Source: Pteria penguin (Eukaryota; Mollusca; Bivalvia; Pterioida; Pteriidae). From it: a stretch of DNA of 64,000 nt. Made by a program: the position numbers and the translations under genes. Below, one piece after another: positions 40,801-52,800 of this stretch. Under the pieces are notes generated by a model. The model saw only the letters and a list, made by a program, of their open reading frames with translations, made no database searches and had not been told where the DNA came from. Positions within the stretch are counted from its first letter, which is position 1; each line of letters opens with the position of its first letter. Location of the stretch: NCBI GenBank assembly GCA_035048485.1, contig CM068581.1, forward strand, positions 8,817,430 through 8,881,429, in the 5' to 3' direction.

Positions 40801-43800
40801 TGAAAAAGAATATTGTTAAAGGAGGGAACTCTTTTGTGACCTACTTTTGACTATGGTGGCACCACCTGTACAGAGGTCTGGACAAAAACAACAGAATTTG
40901 AAGAGGATCATAAGTGACTTATTTCTACCAAGATTTATTAAAATCCTTCAAACAGTTTTGTAGAAAAAGTTGAAAATGTGAAAAATGGCCTCCCCCCTCC
41001 CCCCCCCCCCCCTTTTTTTTGGAAGTCTTAAATGTAAAATTCCTAATTTCATATGTTGAGTGTTGAGAAACATCTAAAAACTTATTTAGATGTGTAAAAA
41101 AGAAAAAAATTTTTTTGACCACAGCTGGATTTGAACCGCTACTCTCCATATTTCAATTACCAAGTGGTATATGTACCATTGTGAGACCTACTTTTTAGAC
41201 ATGGTGGCATTATCTGTTTACCAATTTGGATGAAATTTACCAAATTGATAGAGGACTTTTAGTACTTCATGTATTCCATGTTTCATTAAAATCTTTCATG
41301 TGGTTTTATAGAAAAAGTTGAAAATGTGAAAAATGGCCACCCCCCCCCCCCCCTTTTTTTCTGGAAGTCTTAAAAAATTCATAAAAAATCCAAAAATTGA
41401 GATAACGACAAAATTCTTTCACAATAATATTCCTTACCACAATTGTGATCAAAATAGTCATTAAGAAATCATCAATATCAATTAACTGAAAAACATGACA
41501 CTTTTCTTCATTGAAATGACTAAGTCCAGAAACACATCAAAAAAGCGTAAATTTCTATTTGACGGATCTTATACCCAAACACAATTTTTAATAACCCATC
41601 TTTATAGATGTTGAAATGCAATTAGTTTCCCCATTTATGTACTGGTTCTGGAGAAGAAGATGTTTGAAGAGGGGTACCCTTTTGGGCACTTTTGGTCCCG
41701 CCCTGGATCCACCCCGAGGGAATCTGGATCCCGAACACAAACTTGGTAGAGGACCTTGAGTACTTACTTCCTATGAAGTTTGGTGAAATTCTGTGCAGCG
41801 GTTCTGGAGGAGAAGTCAAAAATGTGTCAACCAATCAGAGCCAATGGTAGCCATCTTGGATCACAGATAGGCATAAAAAACACAAACTTGGTAGAGGACC
41901 TTGAGTACTTACTTCCTATGAAGTTTGGTGAAATTCTGTGCAGCGGTTCTGGAGGAGAAGTCGAAAATGTGTCAACCAATCAGAGCCAATGGTGGCCATC
42001 TTGGATCACGGATCGGCATTAAAAACACAAACTTGGTAGAGGACTTTGAGTACTTACTTCCTATGAAGTTTGGTGAAATTCTGTGCAGCAGTTCTGGAGA
42101 AGAAGTCGAAAATGTGTCAACTAATCAGAGCCAATGGCGGCCATCTTGGATTACGGATCGGCAAAAAAAAACACAAACTTGGTAGAGGACCTGGAGTACT
42201 TACTTCCTATGAAATTTGGTGAAATTCTGTGCAGCAGTTCTGGAGGAGAAGTCGAAAATGTGTCAACCAATCAGAGCCAATGGCGGCCATCTTGGATTAC
42301 GGATCGGCATAAAAAACACAAGCTTTGTAGAGGACCTTGAGTACTTACTTCCTATGGAGTTTGGTGAAATTCTGTGCAGCAGTTCTGGAGGAGAAGTCGA
42401 AAATGTAGAAAAGTTAACGACGGACGACGCACTATATGACAATAGCTCTCTTGAGCTACGCTCAGGTGAGCTAAAAAGTTGTGCAGTACTACCATCTGGC
42501 TAAAATTACTCAATCATAACTACTCAGCCATTTCCGTAACATGTATATGATCTTACCAACATAGAATTGTAATCTTGTACATGTAATTTCCATGTGTAAA
42601 TTATTTTGAGACTACATTATTACATCATAGTACATGCGTTCGTAAATAAATAGGTACTATTTGTATTTTCGTAATCACAATATCTACTTCTGAGTAGCTA
42701 GGGGTGTAACAAAAAATTTACACTGGACTATTGATATATTGCAATAGTCTTCCTTCTCAGATAGCAATACATTGATAGCAAATTGAACCAGCGATAACCA
42801 TTAAGTATTAAGTATGCTAAACTATTATTATTATTACTATTGACTAGTTTCAATAGTTATGAAATACGTAACAAAATAATTGTTTAAATCACATAATCAT
42901 GTTTAAATTTCTTTTCCGAAAATTACTCACTCGCAAGTGTTTGCTGTATATGCCTTACAGATCATTTATATAGATCAAAGGATTCCCTAATTGGTGATTA
43001 TCAATAGACGGAATAACTGACTTGACAGATGAAATATTACAAAATTGATAATCAAATTAATCTAAAATTCATACACTAAATTCATGTTATGTAAATATAA
43101 TTAGTATTATATTCTTCAATCGAATGAAGGTGCTCACATCTCAAAATATTTGTTTTAATTTTGACGTTAACTGAAAGATGAATTCCGCTTGTCCTGTAAA
43201 TCCAGATTATTTCGCATTAAACCCTCTTTTATATTGTCTTACAGGCTTGTAGCCACACACATAGCATATATAGTTGATTTTTGCTGAATTTGATACAAAT
43301 TGTTAGTGAGTCAGAACCTTACTCAAATATGTCCTGACAATGTATGTTCTACAATTCGAGTCAGTTAAATTGTTGTATTATTTAATTTGTTACTTTATTC
43401 AAATTTTTTTGATGTGTTCAGGCAAAAAATGTCTTTTCCAGTGCAATTATAAGTTTATACTATTTTTCTGTATTCATGATCGAATACTCAATAATGTTTT
43501 GTTAATTAATAATAATCAAATAAAATTTTCTCTTGTATATGTTTTATTACTTTTGCACACCTTTTTTAACATATTTTCAAATAGTAATTGCAATAGTATG
43601 GCAATAGTAATGTCACAATAGTAATACTATATATTGCAATAATATTTTACGCAATAGCAATACTTTTTGCAATCATTATATTTCCCTTCAATAGTTGACC
43701 AACCCTACTTCTGAGTAGGTAATGAGTGAAAAATAAGATACATTTTCCATACAATTGTTAATATCTTGGTGTAGATTTGAAGTTACAGGAAAAGATGTGG

Positions 43801-46800
43801 AATAAATTTTGTCCCTCATGTCTAAAAATCATGCATGTACTATAATTCTTGCAAATAAAGGCTGTATTGCATTTTTGATAAAAGTGTCAGATGAGATGTA
43901 TACTCGGAGTATATTAAGATTAATATCACCAGGAACATGAATTGCTCCTGACAGGCACAATTATGTAAACTAGAAGCCTACATGGATCACACTGCACACC
44001 TGATAAAAACGATCTCATAGAGATAAAAATAGATATTTCGAAATTTAAAAAAAATATTTTTCCTGTATTAATTTAATCTTTCTTTAATTCAACTTTTAAC
44101 ATTCTTAATATTCTCATTCATGGACTACCTCTTGGACAACTTGATACTTAACAGGACATAAGGATGTTGTATTCCATATATGCAGTCACTGTGGTCTTAA
44201 ATGGCTTTTAAAAAGAAAATCCTACAAACGATTTCTACTAAATTAGCCAATGTAAAAACTTTTGGCCTCTAGGGGCAGAGTACACATTCCCTTGTCTTGA
44301 ATTATATACTCTATGTGATAAGGATGCTGTATATCTAATATTGAGTAAATGTAGTTTGTGGTTCTAGAGATGATTAGCTTAAAATACTTTTTGTATATCA
44401 GCTTAATGTTAAGCAATTATAGCCAAATACAGTCTTTCACCAAAAATTTTCTTCTAGATCTATTGGGGTGTTTATTATTTATAATTCATTCACTGATGTT
44501 TGAACATTGATTTCAGGTCTACGGTTGTTTATATAAAGTATATTCGCAAAATTGAAAAATTACAATTTCGGAGAATAAAAACCAAATATGGATCAAGAGA
44601 AAAAGCTAAGGGTGATCGATGGTTTACATGACAAACAGATTGATAGACAAATCAGATACACCTGGAATCATATATACCTGTAAGTTCATTAAGATCATAT
44701 ATTTTGCTTTCATTTTTATTCTGTTGTGATCTGATGTCTCTAATCTCAATGTCCTTTTCATCACATTGATCCATTAGATCTTTCAACTACAAAACAATTC
44801 AATGTATGAAATTGATGTCAGATATTGTAAAAAAAAATGTGCATTATATACTAATAAATACAGTGTGAAGTATGATAAATACATTTGTGACCCGTTATAC
44901 ATTGATATAATAAATAAATATAAAACCCACATCATACACCATGCAGTTTTCAATCATATTGAAGTTTTATATACATATACAGCGAAGAAATTAAGTAGTA
45001 TTTCAATGTTTTCAACTACACACAGAATTTGCTGTTAAAAGCTGAAGGTATATCATTAGTATGCAAAATAACACCGAAAGATTTGGAACTCAAATTCTGG
45101 CTGGCTGTAATGAAAGGTCATCCTGAGATGACTTTGAATCAGCAGTTGCGTAAGATCTTGTACATGGAGAGTATCATAGAGGAACGAAGTATGTACAAGT
45201 CGCGTTTTAATAAGATTACCTTCTCTTTAATTGTTTCCCAAATACTTGTATACTACTCGTATTTATATGTTGTGGGAAAAGTGTTATTCTTCAATTACTG
45301 TACCACTTATGCATTTTATATTCCAAGAAGCTTATTTACAGCATCTGTCTCTTATAAATGTATGGACCTTTTGCAGAAAATAAATTGTACTTATCTAGCA
45401 ATGAAGTACTTGGTAGGGTGGATCGTGTTTGGGGAAACATGAAGTATGACTAAAATACCTTTAGGTTCTGAGAAATAATTGTGTGAAAGATCAAGATCTA
45501 TCAGTGACAGATCTTCCAGTCCAGAGTATAAGCAATATCTATGTAGTAGTCCTCACATAGGTCACTTGACCTTAAGTCAAAGTCAAGACACCCCTTAAGT
45601 TCTAGAGAATATTTGTGTGAAGTTTGGTCAAGATCTACTGCAAAAAGACTGACTTTTGGTCTGGACAAGATTTGAGCAATGTCTTGGCAACATCTCCTTG
45701 AAATAGGTCACAAAACACACCTTATGTTCTGAGGAATATTTGTATGAAGTTTAGTCAAGATCTATCACAAATAATGACAGATGCATGATGGCCCATATAA
45801 GATCATGAAATTGGGATGAATAGACAAATCTTTAGACACACACTTACCCCTGGGAAGGTGTGTTCTATTTACACCATCTTAAAAGAGGCTAGGGTACAAA
45901 ATTCAGGAAAAAATATTGTTCGTGGTAACATGCAAGTCTTAGTTTAGCTACATTTTTAATAACATTAATAAAACATCTGTTTTCGATTGACATATACACA
46001 CAAGTGATAGAAGAGCATGATCAAAAGATTCACATGATCATTTGGATATCTAATTCAAATTGTCAGCGTCAGTCACATATATATATATAGATTTAAATAT
46101 TCAAGTCTTTAAGTTAGACTAACAAGTGGTATGATATTAAAATGGTCATAGAATCTATATATTAACTAATTTTTTACATGATAAATTTATGTGTCTGATT
46201 CATTGATATGCTGACCTTTATCTGCATTAACTGAATCTTGCTTCTCATTTCCTTCTCAGAGTTCTGTCTTAAGCTCTTCTCTGATTTCACTATTAATGTA
46301 TTTAGAAGTTAATTGCTAAAAGCATTAGACAATCAATTTGCAAACTTTTCTATGTAAGCTTTATATAATGTACGTCTAGGCAACAAATTTCTCAATCAGG
46401 ACAGTTTTTACATGTAAGTAAATGCTGACAGTCAAAGTCACAAGAAAGTAAAGTACAGTATCAATAGAAAGATATAACATCAAGCGAAACACATATGATT
46501 TAATGATTCAAAGATATTATAACCCCAATACTTCAAAAACAACCTGAGCGATATGAATCAAAAGAATGTTATACAGGCCCAGTGCCAATAAATTTCTGAT
46601 TAGCCTTAGGGCCAATTTTTTTACAAGATTTTGATGACATCAAGTTCTGAGTGTGATATGGAGAAATTATTACTTTTTGGTTAATTTGCATATTATGGCC
46701 ATATTGGACATGAACCAACAGCTTTTACCAATAGAACTCATAAAATGAACAAGAAATGAAACTCGAATAGCAAACTTACCCATGTCTAAACACACATTAC

Positions 46801-49800
46801 CAGAATCACAATTTATTCTCCATTATTCATTTCTTTTTCAATGAACCAGCTTGTATGCAGTGTCACATGATACTCGAAATTCTTTTAACAGTCAAATTTT
46901 TGAAGCGAAAAACTCAGCCCATTTAACTCATTATAAAACAAGCTGTGTTTGTGAAACACTAATGCTCCCAGCAGCACCAAAGTTCAAAAAGTTTTTAGTG
47001 TGAATGTCACTGTCAAGGTCAAAAGGTCATCGACTTTGGTATCATTTGAAAGGGCTTCATTAGTTGAGTATGCATGTCAAATATGAAGTCTCTATACTAC
47101 ACAGTTCAAAAGAATTATAGCCAAGGTTAAGTTCACAACAGACAAACAAACAAACAAACAGACAGGACAAAAACAATATGCCTCCGATCTACTGAACCTG
47201 GGACATAAAAAATCACACACAATCCACCTTTTCACTTTGCACTACCATGGACACATAAACATGCATCATTAAATCCAGCACTGGAAATGGATAAACATGG
47301 ATATGTATTTACAGAACTGGCTGCCAGATTCTCTGAAATATTTCCCCAAAATTTCGTTTTGAAATCAACTATAGTTGGGTTTCTTTCTTTTTATTATTTT
47401 TTGGAGCTGAGGCACCGAAGGACTAAAAAGTGAAGTATGCATTGTAAATTTAAGTCACACCAATTTAACGAAAATTCATGGATTGAAAATCACATAGTAT
47501 CAAGCTCATATTATTAAATAAAATGGTAATTTCTCCCTATGTGCCGTTTCACAATTCTGACGATGTTTTTTAAATTGGCATATCAAGAGTAATGTTTATA
47601 ATTTTCAAAATATAAATATTTTGATTATTCAGAATCAAATACCACAGGATGAAAAAAGAATGAGATACAGATGTGAAGCCATTTATGGTTGTATATAAAA
47701 ACTAAAATTTTTACATATTGTTAACCATTATCTTAATAATTAATGTTATATTAGCCCTCAAAAGAAGGCCATACAAATATAATAAGCATCATTTAAAAGT
47801 GTCGTTAACTGGTAGTTTTTGTATTGGCCTATCTATGCAAGCAGGTCTAAAAGAGAAGTTTGTCAAAAGTTCTCTCTTCAACTTAAATCGTTCACCATGG
47901 AAAACAACAACACTTAATGTAGGAGACCATAAATACATGTACATTATCCAACTGCAATCAAAGCATATTATTACATTAAATAGCTACCGGTATTATATTC
48001 CCCTTCCCCCATTTTTTTAATCAAAAAAAATCCTTCAAAATTATTTAAATTTGTACTCCATTTCTTACCTTTAGATAAACACACAGCATAATAACATATT
48101 ATAAGCAATTTACCTCTGCAGCTGCTACCAAGACTTGACCAAGAAAATAAAACGAGGCCCAAGTGAGCCTATATTGCTAGCTCTTCTGAACATTATTTGC
48201 ACTGCAACAAACAACTAACTGCATGAAGACATTTACGTATATATATACATGTACGCATATTCTCTTGCTGTGTTTTTGACAACTCTACATCAAATAAATC
48301 ACCACCAAGATGCAAAAATATGGGAAAAGATCAAGTTAGAATTCTTTTTTTCCCATAAATATCATTCAAAATTTTGTTTTGGTGTAAAATAAAAAAAAAA
48401 TAATCATTATGAAAAATTGCTTTTACAAGAAGGGATTTCAGTACCAGCCTGCATCCGGCGAAATACCCGGCCCCACTTCAAATGACAGAAATCATTCCTC
48501 TGATCTCCAATCTACTACTCACATTCATGCATACAGCACTCAAAATGATAGGCTTCAAATCTCTAAATCACCTCCTTCAACAATTCTTACTGAAAACCCT
48601 GGAAGGGTTACTGGCCTATAACAAAATCAAAACAAAAGTCATAAAAAAACAAAAAACAAAAAACCCCACAACTTTGACATGAATTTTCAAATAACCCTTC
48701 AAATATATATCTTTTTTTTACTAAAAATTGACAAATACTTGTTTGATCTATATATATTCAATATAAATCGAGAAAAAGATGGAAAAATGTGTGAAAAAAG
48801 ACCAAGTTGGTAATTTGTTTTTTTAAATGAATTATTATTGTAGGCAGTGCAAACATTTAACTTCTAAAGGTGTAAAATGAAAAAAGTTTTGCTTCCAGCA
48901 AACCTTTAGCATGCCAGAACTGGACTATATCAAAAACAAGAGCAATGCCAACATAGCATAAGCCACCTCTGGTTATCTTTGTGGGCATAAAGCACTGACA
49001 CACCTTACAATTTTTCTATATCGGTGATTTTCGATTATTGAGAATTGAATAGGAATCAGCATATTATCCGATTCACCATATTTTCAGTAATCAACAATCA
49101 ATCATCCGCGATAATTATTTCATCACTGTGCATAATAGACCTTGACCTAGATATCTTTATACCAAACATCAATTCAATATCTTTATCCATTCCTGAGATA
49201 ATGATTGAGCTGAAACTGCCGATTTTAAGAAATTTTCAAAGTCTAAAGGGGATAACTCTGACAAAAATAATTGAATTATATCTAAATTATAACTTATTAA
49301 CTTGACCAAGATATCCTTAAGATGTAGCTGTTTACCAAATATCAATTCAATATATCTGTTCCTGAGAAAATGAAGAGAATGCAGCCAACTGAAAGTCCAA
49401 GGGGGATAACTCTCACAAAATTATTGTACCAAAAGCAAATTTAAAAACTGACATAAATATTCTTTAGATGTATCAGTATATCAAATATAAATTCAATATC
49501 TTAATTGGTTCTAGAGATAATGTGCGGAAACTGCTAATTTTTAAAAAATTTCAAGTCCAAAGAGGATTACTCTCACAAAAATTCTTGAACCATAACCAAG
49601 TTTGAATTTGACCTAGATATCCTTGAGATGTATCTGCATTCCAAATATCAATCCAATATCTCTATCTGTTCCTGAGATAATGAGTGGAAACTGCTAATTT
49701 TAAGAAATCTTTTAAGTCCAAGGGAGATAACTATGACAAAAATTATCGAACAATAACCAAGTTTAAACTTGACCTAGATATCATTAAGATGTATCTGTCT

Positions 49801-52800
49801 ACAAAATATCAATTCAATATCTTTATTGGTTCCAGGGATAATGAGCGGAAACTGTAAATGAACTGACCGACGGACAGACTGACTAACTGACAGCAGCAAA
49901 GCAATATGCCCCTCCTTCATGGAAGGGGGGCATAAAAGAAAAAAGAGGAGTTACTGGCTCATTATGTGGCAGAAGTCACCATGGAGCTATAAAAAACCAT
50001 ATGATATAAGCATCTAGTCTGGAATAAAAAATTTTCATGGGAGAATACCCCCCCAAGACCAATGTCATCCACCCAAGGACCCACCCTTGACAGAACTTAG
50101 TAAAAATGGCCACATTTGTAGGTGACCGTGAATACTTCATCTCTCCCAAGTTTCAAAAATCATTTCATTAGTTCTGAAAAAAACTTTTTCAAATGTAAAG
50201 ATGATGGATAAATCCAAACCACAAGTCCAAAAATCATGAAACCATAGGACATACAAAATCAGTGAAAATGAAAAACAAATGGAAAATAACAAAATATGTC
50301 TACTTGAAGAGCATATGTGAACCCCTGTGATGGAGTGAGATCAGGTGCCCAGGGAGAGTGAGCATCTCCTGCTTGCTAGCAACACCCGTCACATATACCC
50401 CGTAGAAAGAGTCAAATCGTGTGAATTCCATATGTATCTATATATGGAGAAGTCGAAGTAGGTAACCTTCTAGTATAGAAGGTGTCAAATCTGTGTAAAG
50501 TGATCGGAATCGGTCTCAGTCCAGAATATCATTTAAAAGTCTGGATAACGAGATATCATATGGAGTAATAAGAGTCTCGTAACGACCGTAGAACTTCCTC
50601 AGTGACGATGCTAGTCTAGCACATATATAACCCTGGTTGAGCAGCTTAACTGAAAGTCGCCTAGCCCTGAGAACAAAGTCACTGTAATTTGAACATGCTC
50701 TGGAATAACGTATTAACTGAGATATGAATACGCCGTATGCGGGCGATGATGGAATGTTGCTACTTATGAAAGGAAAGTTTGTGATAGCAAAATTGAAATC
50801 GTCATGTTTGTCATAGAGTGAGGTGTTCAATTGACCATTAATGTCAAAAGACAATATAATATCTAAATACGAAGTAGAATTACTAGTTTCTGTGGTTTCT
50901 TTGACCTCCAGTTCACTTGGATAGATGATGCTAAGGTAATCCGCGAATGAAGGATTATTAATTGAAAGCAAGTCATCTATATATCTGTAAGTAAAATTGA
51001 AGCCAAGAGCCAATTGTTTTTTTCCTTGCGAAAGCAAAGACTGAATGAACTCAGCTTCGTATGAATAAAGGAATATGTCAGCCAGAAGCGGAGCACAGTT
51101 AGTGCCCATTGGAATGCCGACAATTTGTTGAAAAACCTTACCTCCAAACACCACAAAAATGTTATCGATAAGAAAGTTCAACATCTGAATGACAGCTGTT
51201 TCAGTGTATTTATTTTTGGAATGAGAATTTTCCCTAACAAAGTAAGTTTTATCGTGGCCTATTACTATATATTTGAATTTGCGGCTTCCGTTTTTACTAG
51301 TAAATGCATTTTGAATAATTTTGACCTTGCGACATTGACCTTGTTTGGAATTTGCTTTGCAATATGGCCATACTGTTTTATGTTGTTTTGTCATTTCACC
51401 TGTTTTCAGGTAATTCCTTAGATTTTCTTCAAAGCTTATAATTATATGCTAAACATTATATATCCATTTCTTTCCAGAAACATTTATAACATTAAAATCA
51501 TTTAAAAACTTCAATGCATTACTAGCAAGCTACAAGAAGAAAATCTAAGGAATTACCCGAAAACAGGTGAAAATGACAAAACAACATAAAACAGTATGGC
51601 CATATTGCAAAGCAAATTCCAAGTAAGGTCAATGTCACAAGGTCAAAAGTCAAAGCATCAACTGAAAGCTCAGGTGATAAAGAAACTATGTGTGAAGTAT
51701 ACAACCCTACCCTTACTGATTTAAAAGATATAGCCAAAATTACAATTTTTTAGATGTATGTAAACTTCCAAGGTCAAGGTCACTAGGTCAAAAGTCATGG
51801 CAAGATTTGAAAGCTCTGATCATACAGAAACTATGTATGAAGTGTTATGTTTATATTCCTCTTAGTTGCTGAGATTTGCTTCTACCAGAAATTTAACCAT
51901 AATGTTGATAGTCAGACATTCAGACGGAATCTACGAACCAAAACTGCTTTGCAATCCCACAAAAAACCATCAAAATTTTCATTTCAAAATAGAGGGGCAG
52001 GCTTGGTGTAGTGGTTAAGTGTTTGGCTTGCGGTGCCCACGATCCAGGTTCGATTCCCGGATTGTGCCACTATGTTTAAGAGGTTGATTACCTTCTGCTT
52101 CCATGTTGCGATATAACTGAAAAATTGTTAAAAGCGACGTAAAACACCAATCAACCAACCAACCAACATTTCAAAGTAGATCCAATCTCACCAACACATT
52201 TTAATACACTCTTTAAGATCATTCAAATGCATCTGGTTTAAAGTTCAATGGTCTGAAGAAGAAGTCTATCAAATTAGGGTACCCTCCTGGACATATGTTG
52301 CCCCAACCTGGATCCATCCTTTGGTAGATCTGCTCCAAAACAGCAACAGTAGTAAGGGACCATGTGTACTATTAATTCATCAAAATCTTTCAATCAGTTC
52401 TGAAGAAGAAGTTCATCAAAGCTTATTATCAACGAGAGCATGTTTTTAAAACATATGCCCCTTCTGTGGGTTTTTTTTTTATAACAGCAACAAAACTTTC
52501 TTAAATAACATTTAATTATAAGTTTCATGGACCACAACTCCTATAAATATTACAAGTAATGACCTTGTCTTTTGGCATATTGACCCTCAAAACTATAGGC
52601 ATCATTCCCTTTTGATAAGATTAAAAATTACCTTTGTTTAAAAAAACTTGACCTGTAAATTATGTGAAATGTGATCAAATTCTGATGAGCAATTAATATG
52701 ATAATATATGAAAATCACCTTGAAACCAAGAATTTCACTCCTTTCTATCAACTATGACTTGGACGTTTTGAGCCAAAATTCAATAGGGTTCTTCCTCTCC

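Noticed and set aside
41622..42503. Chain of similar 70-95 codon plus-strand frames
   Set aside because: They are the same tandem unit read repeatedly (AAVLEEKSKMCQPIRANGG); unit length is not a multiple of three throughout, so no long protein forms.
43340..43621. 93-codon plus-strand frame rich in Phe, Leu and Asn
   Set aside because: It lies in the AT-rich core of a TIR element; composition explains the frame and no transposase motif is present.
47971..48162. Possible minus-strand exon with GTAAGA-like and GTAAAT donors near 48060 and 48112
   Set aside because: No acceptor in a consistent frame, and the encoded segment lacks the coiled-coil composition of the gene.
50516..51394. Complete 292-residue reverse transcriptase gene with a normal start
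   Set aside because: The first 25 or so codons belong to an adjoining inverted repeat; the reverse transcriptase part is truncated.
51994..52068. Possible tRNA gene with A and B boxes
   Set aside because: It is the head of a SINE with a repeated tail and target duplication; the clover-leaf is incomplete.
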